Below are positions 54,279 to 64,000 of a DNA stretch of 64,000 bases, one piece after another. The notes beneath the pieces are model-generated. The model was not told the DNA's origin. It searched no databases and saw nothing but the letters and a program-made list of their open reading frames with translations. The stretch spans positions 13,181,237 to 13,245,236 of the forward strand of contig JAGTTD010000013.1 in assembly GCA_018398585.1 (NCBI GenBank), given 5' to 3'. The position numbers and the translations under genes are program-made. Every line of letters begins with the position of its first letter. Positions within the stretch are counted from its first letter, which is position 1. The stretch is from Simmondsia chinensis. Its lineage: Eukaryota; Streptophyta; Magnoliopsida; Caryophyllales; Simmondsiaceae.

Positions 54279-56250
54279 AAGCCCCCAACTGGCAAAGGCT
54301 GGGTTAAAATATACTACCTAAACCACACCAAGTCCCCAGCCCCTGGCTAGGGACTGGGTAGAACATAAATCATATAAGGAACGTCAATCACATAAGGAGC
54401 ATAATTCACATAAAGAACGTTAAGTCTCCAGCCCCTGACTAGGGACTAGGCTAAGCATAACACGTCTATCTGAGAAGGGCTTATGGCTCAACTGGTCATT
54501 GCCGGCTCAAATATGGTGGTAATAGGGTACATATGTTGCCACGGGCTTGTTTATGACTCTAGGTCTGCGGCTTGAGGCAACGAGTTCCAGCATTATGTGT
54601 GGATGTGATTGCTGAGTATCTTTCTTTGCTCAAGTGGCCACCGCTTTGCTCAACATAGGAGTTTGCTTGGGCAATGCTAACCATATACCTGAAATCCTGA
54701 CAAATCTCAATCTACGGTTGACCATACTTAATTGACTTGCTATCATGGCAGGAGTGAACAATCTCAAACTAATTGATGTCAAGTTTCTTATTGATGACTC
54801 CCACTTGGGAGTAAATCAAATTTGGTCGGTTCGGTTAAATCCAGCCAATGGATTTTTCCACCCTACCTAGTGAGATATTTGTCATAAATCTATAGTTTTT
54901 ATTAACTTTTGGAGTCTATTCATATATACCAACTATAGTACAACATAACTTCAAGCTGAAGTATAACTATAGGGCAGCATTATGTATATGGGAGTTGGAA
55001 ATAAAAAGCAGGACTCTTAAAAACCTGATATGTTTCTTCCAATCTCATAACTAGGATATGCATCTTCAAATATACCTTGAATTGTCTTACACTGTAGTTT
55101 TACCTTATCAATTTTTTTTTTATGAGTTCATCATCATCTAACAACTTGGGTGGAATTATACAGCATTCAAAATCAATAAGTTCTATTCACTACTGGTTGA
55201 AACAATGACCGGTGCCAAAAACTATGCAGGAAATATAATAGTATTAAGGGTTTAATTTTGTTATTTAGCCAAATTTAAGTCTCACCGGACTAATAAACTA
55301 AACATGCTAACCTAGGAGTGCATATGAGCTAAGTTGAGCTAGATCGCATCAAGCTCAAGGCTCGGCTTATCAATATTCAACATGGGTCAAGCTCAACTGG
55401 AAGCTCAGCAAGCCTAGATACTTTGAGTTTGAACTCGGCTCATCAGTAAGTCAAGCTTGGGGGTGGCGCTGTACAACCAAGTTTCTGGGCGGTAGTACCC
55501 AACTATCCTTGTTAATAACCTTGCGTCTTTGAAGAAACTGCCAGTATTATTGGCGGCAATTTTTAAGTTGGCTTATTTTAGCATTGTCCGTAGGTTACCC
55601 ATGATAGTCTATGATATCGTTGGTTGGTAATGGTTTATCTACTGGTAATTTCTTCTTACTCAGGTCTAAAGGTGGATAGCGATGCTCCCAAAGAGTTTTT
55701 GCTAACTTTGTTGGCAGTAGCTTTGATCTTGGAGCGTTGATGGTAATGTCTCTACTAGCGCGTCCCCTGCCACGTTTGTTGACGGTATCTCAGCTGGGTT
55801 AGTTTCCCAGGACGTTTTTATTGGCGAATTTAACCTCATGCGTTATCATTGGAGCCCCTTTGGGAATGCACGCCTAGTCTGGGGGTGGTAACATCGTTAT
55901 TGGAGGAGCCCCCTACTTGACGCCCCGGCTATGTTTAACTTCTTATTTTAACCGTAGTTCTTTTTACTCGAACTTTTGGGCAATTGCTGTTAATCCTTGT
56001 TAACTTGTACATCTATCAAGGTAACTTGAGTTCTAGCCGTTAAATAAGAGCCTCTAGTTTAGTAATTAATGGCAGCCCCTAGTTATCAACGGGGGTGGAG
56101 CATATCGTGAAAAGATAAGTCAAAAGCTCCTAGTCCCCAGTCATTAGCTGGGTTAGGATGTACCGTAAATAGCCCATATCTACTTTGTCGATGAATAGAG
56201 AGTAGTGAATAGCGTAAACCCATATCGTAGAGCAATAGCTTCGATTAGCA
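54279..56250. other. LARD internal region, right of the CACTA element
   Basis: It resumes the interrupted 75-bp unit, then has further hairpin-type motifs: 'cccctggctagggactgg' (54338), 'cccctgactagggactagg' (54437) and 'ccccagtcattagctggg' (56136). It has one 'gagaagggcttat' unit at 54470. No coding capacity found. Confidence 0.65.
55310..55470. repeat. hAT-type subterminal fragment
   Basis: 'catatgagctaagttgagct', 'aagctcaaggctcggctt' and 'gaactcggctcatcag' resemble hAT subterminal words seen at 9412-9770 and 34780-35059. It is a truncated fragment without a clear terminus or TSD. Confidence 0.5.
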
Positions 56251-59200
56251 ACAAGTAGTAAAATTTGTGAGCAGCTATACTTGTAAGTCTAACGAGAGTA
56301 ACACGCAGGAATCTTGGTCATAGTGATTATCAATTGGTTTCAACAGAAGCCTACCTAGACTTGTATTATAGATTATATATCAAAACTATTCAAAGTAATA
56401 ATCTTGACTCAAAGTCAGCTAATAATCTAACTTCTTTTCCAAATACCACAAAAAGGAAGCTAGTAGGTCGTCTTTTGCACAATAAAAGGATGAGCATGGG
56501 TTATAGATACAAAACTAACATGGCCTCCATTGCAGGTTCTTAAATTATTTTCACATATTCCTTGTCCTGTTTAGACTCTTGGTGCTGCTTTTCTTGGGAA
56601 GGCGGTTCATGTTCATTAGGGTATGAATCGGAAAAGTATCTTCGAAAAGGGAATTATGTTTGAAAAAAGGGAAAGCACCTAATGTACATTATATGCACAA
56701 AAGCGAACCATATTTTCGAAGAAAGAATATGGTAGCCAACATTTTGGATAAGGGAATAAAGAAGGGCATGCCTATCTTATTTTCAACTGACATTTAATTA
56801 TGATGGAGTCAGTTGCCTCCGTGTTTTTTACCTAAGACACATGGTTTTTTTTTTTTTTTTTTAGGTAGAGCGTCTTACCTGTTATTGAATTTATAGACAT
56901 TTTGTAGTTACTACCAACAGTAATGAAGAGATCAACATATTTAACAGTGTAAGCTGAACTCGATAAATATACTACTGTTATATCATGCATAATGAACCGA
57001 ATGAATTTCTCAAAATTTTACTTAGATGGATTCACAGTTATATGTTTCTCATATTGCTGACGTAGGAATTAACAGGTAAACTAACAATACCTATACTTGT
57101 ATTAGATAAACGCAATAATGGTACTACACTAGCAGTTATTGAGAAAGTTAATCAAACAATATATGTATTTACATTTCCAGTATTTTCCCCTACACCGTTA
57201 GGTTTTGCAACAGAGAATTCAACACCACCCTGGCGCCTATTTGTTTGCTCTTAGAAATTGGTTACTGGACCAATAAGCAAAAGGAATTCTGGTTCATGAT
57301 GAATTGCAACACATTGTAAAAGAAGAGTTTCACCAGCGTGATAGTTAGCTTCTTTTCCGTAAGTAAACAGGGATGGCAATATGAACCTACGGTCTCTATG
57401 TTAAGGTCTTACTTCTGGTTACATTTTATCACTGGATCATGGCTTCATTAAATGGCATCCAGTTCAATTTTGCAGCACTATTGCTTTACCTATCATTTAG
57501 TTCATGATTTCAGCAGCTGGTCAATGCAATCCCAATTTCGGCCACATCCAGTCATTCTCGTATAGGTCTAAGATAGGTTCGAGTCTAGAATACTAGGACA
57601 ACTCAATACAAAAATCGAAACACAGATGGGGAGAACAAAGTCCATACGTAAAAGTGCGAATTATACTACACAGCAAGCATTGAAAAAATAAATCCTCTCT
57701 ATCTTTTCCCACTTCGTTCTCCTGCCACTTTCTCTAAAATTTTTCTTTAGACATTCTCAATGTCAGTGAATGGTGAGTATAAACCTATCATATTAATTCT
57801 GCTATAATACTGTAGACATTCTATACTCAAAAGGGATGCAAACACAAATATATTAGAAAAGAAACAACGAGCATTTCATATGAGAACTAAGGAATGAAAG
57901 AAACTTTTTCTTTGAATCAAGTAGTTCTTTCAATTTTTTTTTATTTTCTATCAAAATCCTCCCAGTTATTTATCATGCTCCCACTTTCACTTTCTTTTTG
58001 TCCTCCGTCTCCCCTTCTACTGTCCCGCTTTTATACAGGATTTAGCGGTGTAACGGTGGGAATATATACATATTGTATATATGTGTGTGTATATGTACAT
58101 AACTTTCTAGGATATTTCATAATATTCAAACTCAACTATAAGAGTTATATCCGAAAAATATCTGGTATTTACAACGAATTTCTTAAAGTATGCAAAATTT
58201 TGGGTGCCTAGAATAGTCAAATATGGAAAGCTTTGGATAACCAACAGATAACTAAGATTTAAGGCAAGTAAATAAAACTTAAAAACAAGTATTCTTTTGT
58301 ATTGGGGTAGGTCTTTTAGCAGAGGACAAACGGCTTTATAACTTTAACTTTAATCTTTACTTGATTAATTAGGAAGTTAATTAAATATAGAACTTGTTAT
58401 TACCCAAACAGCATTATCTCCTTCAACCTCTACAATTCTCCCCTATTTTTCCTTTTACTTTCTACACGTATTTAAAAAGAAAAACTCAGAGTAACAGCTG
58501 TGGAAGAACGGCAGCAAATTTGTAGTGACAAATTATTGAAAAACATCAAATTAGAAATTACATAACAAGCAAAGCATATCCAAAAGGTTGCGAATTAAGT
58601 TGGTCTAACGAATTTACTGAGCAATTTCTGAAAAATATAGTCTGCCTGATGCTGCGAATTTACAGTAGAAATTTGCTAAAATAATTTATGCGTAATTACA
58701 GCAAAATTAAAGCGAGAATACTATGAGAAATACCCACAATATAACCCAAAGCTTCATGATGTGCCACGAATTTTGCTATAAAATTTACAATGGAAATTCG
58801 TTACCAATTTTACTGAAAACTTCAGATCCAAAGTCCTATTTTAAATGCATTAGAAAGCAAACAGAAATTGAAATCTGGGACTTATTTGATGTTTAAACGG
58901 GTATAGTAGCCCCCAACCTTGTGAGGGTCTAAGGTGATTTGTACGGAGTACCAGGCTAAACGCTAGCAAGCTATTCTTCCCACAGACAGCGCCTTTGTTT
59001 CGATTAAATTTGGGTCAGTCAGTGAGCGAGACCCAAATCACCCGTGTAACAAATATTTGTAGGTTCTGGATGAGAGCGGGACTCAACCCTCACTTGAGAA
59101 AGCAGCTGCTGGTGCGTTTAACCTAGGCTGCCCTACAAAACAGAGAAGGCCGTCACAGGGACCCACAAGTTTGTCTGCGGGGGACCTCTCCGATGCCTAA

Positions 59201-59352
59201 GTCATCAAGGGTCGCGTTTAAATAAAATATAAGCATAATAAAACACTTAGCTTGGGTGGAATACTCAGCTTGGGGTGAATTTGCTCTTCCTGGTCCAGCG
59301 AGGTGGTTAACGACGGCGTGGTGGTGGTTGCCTTGTCCAGGGGACCGAGCCT
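56251..59352. other. LARD internal region, far right, no gene found
   Basis: About 3.1 kb of AT-rich DNA. Open frames at 56334 (69 codons) and 57894 (105 codons) have no recognisable domain. 58980-59140 contains a GC-richer block with 'gggtcagtcagtgagcgag'. 'ccaggggaccgagcct' directly before the right LTR is partly purine-rich and could be the polypurine tract if the element reads left to right. Confidence 0.55.
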
Positions 59353-59972
59353 TGTGTTGAAGTACCTTGGGCATGGTGACGCTAGATAAAGAGAAAAGAG
59401 CAGGGGATCGGGTGTAGAGGAGAGGGAAAGAAAAAGGGGAGAGAGAGAGAGAGAGAGGTTGTCATTTTTCCATTGTTTTAGGAAGGGGTAGGTATTTATA
59501 GAGGAGGGGAGGTTTTGGCTGTTGAGGAGGAGAGGTGACGGTAGCAGCGAGGCTGGCAGTAGCAGGTCGTGGCGATACCGGTTGGGTGGGTGGTGCTAGT
59601 ATGAGAGTGACGGTAGTGGCATGGCGTTACCAGCGAGCGGTAGTGGGCGATGGTACCGGTGAGACACTAGTGGTACTGGCTGGGTGAGTAGTACCGGAGA
59701 GGTTGGCAGTACCGGCAAGGATTAGCAGTACAGGCGAGGTTGTTGGTGCCGGTGAGGGTTATTAGTGGTAGTGGGTGGCGGTAGGTTGACCAAGGAGAGC
59801 GAAGAAGAGGGAGAAGAGAGAGAACGTGGGGAAGAAGGAGGTCCCAGAGGAGACGGAAAGGAGAAAAGGGAAAAATGGGGAGTTATAATGCTATTTTGTC
59901 TTTTTGTGGCCTTTTTTCGTTATTATTTCGTTATCCAATTTTAATGTTAGCCTGGTTATTTTATCCTTAACA
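59353..59972. repeat. LARD right LTR, 620 bp
   Basis: Starts TGTGTTGAAGTACC, ends 'ttatccttaaca', followed by TSD TCCAC (59973-59977). It matches 41397-42013 with scattered substitutions, mostly transitions, and one extra GA repeat. Confidence 0.92.
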
Positions 59973-59977
59973 TCCAC

Positions 59978-60760
59978 ATAGACTAAAAGGTAGAGAACAT
60001 GTGAGCCATGTCGTAATATGAATAGAGAGTGATCAGAAACACAAAGTTGAAAACAAGCTCTCGAAACTTAGAAGAAAGACTATAATACCAAGCACGAGGA
60101 GCTTGTTTAAGTCCATAAAGAGCTTTCCGTAGCTTACGTACATGAGTTGCAAAAATAGGATGAGTATATCCTTAAGGTTGACGCATAAAAAAAATTCTCT
60201 TGAAGTGTTCCATGAAAGAATCATTTTAAACTTCCATTTGACGAACAGACCATCCATAAGTAAGAGCAAGGGTAAGAATAACACGAATAGTGGCCGGTTT
60301 GACAATCAAACTAAAGGTATCTTGAAAATCAATACCTTGTTCTTGATGTGAAAACCCTTAGCTACTAGTCAAGCTTTATGAAATGAAATAGTACCATCGG
60401 CATTTCATTTAATATGATAAACCCATTTGCAGCCTACAACATTATGAGCAGATGATGGAGGAACAAGTTCCCACATCCCATTTTTCATTGATGCATTATA
60501 TTCTTCATCCATTAGCTTACAACATATGATGTTTTACAACCTCTGTGAAACAAGAAGGTGTAGTTGGACTTGAGGAAGAGGAAGCATAGGTTGTTAAAAA
60601 AAAAAAGGGATGCATGGTATGACGGAGTTTGTTTGGGATCTAGTGATCATATGATGGGAAGATTGTGGGGGTGGATGAGGCAAGGAAGGAGGACATGCTG
60701 TGGATACTGAGGTTAGGGGTGGAGGTCCACTGGATGATTGAGTATGTGATGGAGTTGTTT
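59978..60760 (-). pseudogene. Copia-A pre-RT linker and N-terminal RT
   Basis: Minus-strand reading from 60760. The linker has HMITRSQTNS (a common copia tag near 60650) and a Ser/Thr-rich stretch. Then 'ELMDEEYNASMKNGMWELVP', 'SSAHNVVGCKWVYHIK', a stop, 'LVAKGFH', 'VKPATIRVILTLALTYGWSV', 'YTHPIFATHVRKLRKALYGL' with KQAPRAWY, and SHVLYLLVYVD. The last three residues are the start of the YVDD catalytic motif; the LARD insertion follows at once. Stops and shifts near 60400, 60230 and 60010 show it was already decaying or decayed afterwards. Confidence 0.9.
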
Positions 60761-61248
60761 AAAGTACACGCTACCCAACGGTAAAATAACCCTATCCCAC
60801 GCGCCGCCCAGATCCTGCACGTGAGAGCGCACTACCCAACATCCCAACGCTGGTGCTGCATCAACGGAGTCACCTCCACCCCCTGGTTCGTGTCGTACAA
60901 CTCTTACTAGCGTCCGTTAGAGTGACCGGCATTAATTTCAACCTCTGCTTCGTCTTCTCCAGCCCATCATCTTCCTCCACTCTGGAAACCACACCACCAA
61001 GCTCCGGCCTTCATCGACACTAACCACCACCATAAAATGCCTCCACCACTCCATCTCTCCACTACCATCGTCTAGCACCGTCACCATCGATATAAACTTA
61101 CCCATCCTTCTCTATCCAACGCTCCACCCCCCACCACCCCTAATCACCACAAAACACCGCCAACGCTAAATTTCCACCACCGCGCCTCTTCTTCGACCAC
61201 CATCCCAACCCATCGACCTCTCTCCCCAATTCCATAACCAAAACCAAT

Positions 61249-63118
61249 TTGGAAATGCCAATAGCTAGTGAGACGGTGTCCATCTTCGTTGACGGCCCAC
61301 TGGAAAGGATGACAAATTCATGGCTTAAAGCAGTTTTTCGAGAATACAGGTCAATCTATGATACTTTTGTTTCTATGAAGAAAAGATTGAGGTCTAGATG
61401 CTCCTATGGCTTTGTTCGATTTCATGACTCGAGGGAAGCTGCATGGACAATTACATCCATGAATGGAAGATGGGTGGTGGGTGTGAAGGTCAGAGCTCAA
61501 TGGCTTAACCATGCAGAAGACCAACTTCTTCATCCTACAGGAATCAGCCTCAATCAAAAAAAATTCAGCAGTCCAAAGACAATGGAGGTAATCAGGATCA
61601 AGGGAATACTCCAACTAGTTGGGTCGGGGACGCAGTGAATACAAACATTCTAAGGATTATGGTGTCCAATGTCAATAAGAGTGCGGAGGACTGGCTCAAT
61701 CGATCAATAATCGCACACTCGGCTGATGAGGTTAGTCTGGACGATATCCTCACATTTATCACTGAGAACAACCTGTATGGGTTAACCCCTAGAGGGTTAA
61801 GCAACACCACTTTTATTCTGGTCTGTGACTTTGTTGGCACCTTGGAATCTTATCTCGGCCTGCGCAAGGAGACTCTACTTCAGAAATTTAAAGAGGTTTA
61901 TAAATACACCGTCGAGGTACACTTGGCCCTCTGAATAGAAGAGTGTGGGTGGAGGTTTATGGACTGCCTGTCCAATGTTGGTCAAAGGAGTGCTTTTCGA
62001 ACATCGCAAAAATATGGGGGAATTTTGTTAAGGTGGACTCAAGAACGTCTGCTATGAGATGGGTTGATGTTGCTAGGATCCTTATAGATACTTGCTCCAC
62101 AACATGTATTCACTAGACGATCCAAGTCCAGTTTAGCAAGGGTTCCCTTTTGGTGCTTGTCAAAGAAGGCGATTCTGAGCTGATCCCTAACTACTCACCT
62201 AGAGTTGTTGCTATGGCGACCTTAGACAAATTGTCAAGGGAACATGCCTCTTTCTCCTCGCAGTCCTATCGAGACAACTATTGCACCACAGTAGCACGGC
62301 TTTCTCCAAGGATCCATCCTTTTCCAGTGCAGATGACAGAGGTCTTGGACGAGTATGATGAGGTTGGAACTCCTCATTCAAGGCCTATGAATGAAGGTGA
62401 GAGGGTATTAGGGCAATCAATGGGACAAATCTCTATCCATATCGATGGAGAGTACCTTGGGAGATGGGACTTGGACTACATTTGCCCGCGTGACTTACTA
62501 CTCCCAACCACTGCCCAACCTATGACTCAAATACTGCTCCTGAAGGCTCGAGAAAATCAGCATCTTCCCTTAATCCTCCCATGGGATGGGAGTGATAAAG
62601 CTGGTACAATACAACCCCATGCTCACATATCGCCTCAGGAAAATGAAATTCAGGATACCGCGAGTGATAATGATTCGGCAGCCTCTGACCTTGAGCTCCC
62701 ACCAGGATTCGAACCAAATGACTTGCTCAGTGTCCTACATACAAAAGTGAGTAGAACAGAGAACAACCATGTGCCGGGCTCATTTATGGAGGGGCCCAGC
62801 ACAAATTGAAGAAAAAAGGATAAAGTGCAGACGACAAAAAGGGGTAGGCAAGCATTGAATTGCAAGATGAAAGAGAAGGAGAAGCGGGAGCTTCAAGACT
62901 TCTTGAAGGGCATGTCGCCTAAGAATAGCGCGCGGAATCCAGCTAAAGCCTCTGGCAAGAAGAAAAAAAGGAGTAGGGTGAATCGGGAAGTTAGTGTTAT
63001 TGATGCGAAGAAGATCAAGGAGGCTAGGTGGGTAATCCAGATGGGTACATTACTAGATCTGGATTTTGATAGCTTCAATCTGCCTAAGGTGAGTGCCATG
63101 CTCCATAGAAGGATTTGA
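61249..63118 (+). pseudogene. LINE ORF1 with RRM (frameshifted)
   Basis: ORF1 of a plant LINE, an RNA-binding chaperone in relatives. An N-terminal RRM (about residues 9-80) has VSIFVDG (RNP2), 'YGFVRFHDSREAAW' (RNP1) and INGR-like MNGRWVVGVKV. Frame is lost in a run of eight A at 61556-61563. The next frame (from 61635) has 'RIMVSNVNKSAEDWLNRSII' and 'VCDFVGTLESYLG'. After a second shift near 61930 come 'RRVWVEVYGLPVQCWSKECF' and 'SNIAKIWGNFVKVDSRTSA' (DUF4283-type block), a TAG at about 62115, and a variable acidic tail ending in 'KKKKRSRVNREVSVIDAKK' and the stop at 63116. The last part (62150-63118) is in one frame with one stop near 62809. Confidence 0.8.
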
Positions 63119-63483
63119 GGGACCGACATTAATCAATGGGTGCTCTGTGGTGAGACATGAGATGACGTCGTTATGAATGATGGAAATGGCTTTGATCCAA
63201 CTTCGCTGAGTCCCATGTTTTCATCAGTTTTAGCGATCTAATGTTACAACTTCCTCTCGTTTGGTAGATCTTGTCGTCGATGTCGAGTCTGTCGTTGTCA
63301 TGCGTCAATCGGGTTTTGAAGCGCATGTTTTGCCTGCTTTGGATTTGCTTCCTGTTTTTATCTTTTTCTGCTATCTCTTTTCGTCCCCGTTCTTTCACAA
63401 ATGGACTTAAGTCTTGCTTGGTTGAGTGACCTGTTTTGTTCGCGACTCTGTCGCTAATTATCAAAAAAAAAAAAAAAAAAAAA
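63119..63483 (+). other. LINE 3' UTR and poly-A
   Basis: T-rich end, 'ttgcttggttgagtgacctg', followed by 21 A. It has no ORF2 remnant: no endonuclease start (MKILSWN-type) or RT motif could be found in any frame. Confidence 0.7.
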
Positions 63484-64000
63484 GGGGATCGAGCAACCCC
63501 AAAACCATTACATGGAGGTGTTATTACTGGACCAATAGAGGGAAGGCACATAGATATTGTATACAACCAGGAGGAAGTAGAAATGGACCATGATGGTTGA
63601 CATGAGGACACAAAGGAAAAGGCAGCTTCATCAATGACAACATATCATAAGATATATGTGCGGTTTTTAGGAATATGATAACATTTATACCCCTTATGAG
63701 AAGCACTATACCCAATTAAAACACATTGAAGAGAGGGAAATTCAAGCTTATGATGATTGTAGGGACGAAGACAAGGATAACAGGAGCAACCAAAAACCTT
63801 AAGGAAGGAGTAGCCTCGAGTCGTACCAAAAAGTCGACAAAGAGGTGAGTCATCATTTAGTAGTGGAGTGGGAAAAAAATTTAGAAGATAACATGTAGTT
63901 TGAAAGGCATCATCCCAAAATGTTAAGGGTAGTGAGGCATTCGCAAGAAGGGTAAGGCCAATTTCCCTAATATGGTTTTGTTCAGCATGGCCATTTTGAG
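63484..64000 (-). pseudogene. Copia-A integrase C-terminal region
   Basis: Minus-strand codons from the right edge read as the end of a copia integrase core and its C-terminal (GKR-type) domain: MAMLNKTI (64000 side), 'MPFKLHVIF', 'PLCRLFGTTRGYSFLKVFGC' followed by SCYPCLRPYNHHKLEF, the copia signature 'LQCVLIGYSASHKGYKCYHI', 'NRTYISYDMLSLMKLPFPLC' and a Pro/Ser-rich tail. Most blocks match well, with frameshifts near 63930 and 63650. The integrase joins cDNA to the genome. The catalytic triad lies beyond the window. The LINE separates it from the linker at 60760. Confidence 0.88.

Larger units (their letters stand above)
41397..59972. mobile_element. Large non-coding LTR element (LARD-like)
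   Basis: Two direct LTRs of about 620 bp (41397-42013 and 59353-59972), TG...CA ends and the 5-bp TSD TCCAC prove an LTR retrotransposon. The internal region (about 9.4 kb without the CACTA insertion) encodes no gag, protease, RT, RNase H or integrase that I can find. This fits a large retrotransposon derivative mobilised in trans. The internal DNA is rich in tandem arrays and in a repeated CCCAGCC...GGCTGGG hairpin. The first bases after the 5' LTR ('tttagctccccactcc') match no primer site I know, and I leave orientation open. It is inserted at the RT active site of Copia-A. Confidence 0.88.
60761..63483 (+). mobile_element. LINE-type retroposon with ORF1 only
   Basis: A plus-strand element between the two Copia-A pieces. 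It has a CG-rich 5' leader (about 60761-61248), an ORF1 with an RRM domain (61249-63118), a T-rich 3' UTR and a 21-A tail at 63463-63483. There is no endonuclease or RT ORF2: only about 345 bp separate the ORF1 stop from the tail. Either ORF2 was deleted or this is an ORF1-only derivative copied in trans. I cannot see a TSD, so the left end is approximate. Confidence 0.8.

Noticed and set aside
57894..58211. 105-codon frame with hydrophobic stretches
   Set aside because: AT-rich composition gives Phe/Leu/Tyr-rich chance frames; no domain and no splice context.

Overview
The window is plant nuclear DNA made entirely of transposable elements. I found no host gene, tRNA, rRNA or CRISPR array. 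The plant origin follows from Ty1/copia and Tat-lineage Ty3/gypsy retrotransposons, hAT and CACTA transposons, an Au-type SINE family and a LINE with an RRM-bearing ORF1, in AT-rich DNA. An angiosperm with a repeat-rich genome is the safe call; I cannot name the genus.

The window is a nested stack that can be read from its target-site duplications (TSDs). Bottom layer: one decayed Ty1/copia element on the minus strand ('Copia-A'). Its pol is cut into five pieces: integrase (63484-64000), linker and N-terminal RT (59978-60760), C-terminal RT and RNase H (40701-41391) and the RNase H tail (936-1110). Four insertions separate or flank these pieces: a LINE (60761-63483), a large non-coding LTR element here called the LARD (41397-59972, TSD TCCAC), a second copia of another family, 'Copia-B' (1111-40695, TSD CATAA), and the 3' part of another Copia-B-family LTR (1-935).

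Second layer: Copia-B (+) has LTRs of about 1.8-1.9 kb. Its 5' LTR holds a 2.8-kb LINE-like insertion with a 37-C tract. Its 3' LTR holds a 1.4-kb near-palindromic TIR element (37575-38946, 9-bp TSD) and a second TIR element beside the U3 TATA box (39117-40142), which itself carries a SINE. Its internal region holds a hAT transposon (9412-35059, 8-bp TSD). The LARD holds a CACTA transposon (46334-54275, TSD TTA) inserted in a 75-bp tandem array.

Third layer: the hAT element, with a broken minus-strand transposase gene, received an 18.7-kb Tat-lineage gypsy element (12839-31564, TSD AATAC), apparently in its 5' intron, plus several SINEs and a copia LTR scrap. The Tat element has 3.7-kb LTRs, an extra ORF before gag, a gag-protease-RT-RNase H-second RNase H-integrase order, and an antisense ORF with a plant mobile domain between integrase and the 3' LTR. 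Its coding capacity is lost mainly through C-to-T and G-to-A changes.

No element here looks able to move by itself. The most unusual items are the palindromic element, the antisense plant-mobile-domain ORF, the hairpin signature repeated through the non-coding LARD, and insertions that cut the copia RT active site and the RNase H gene with preserved TSDs.
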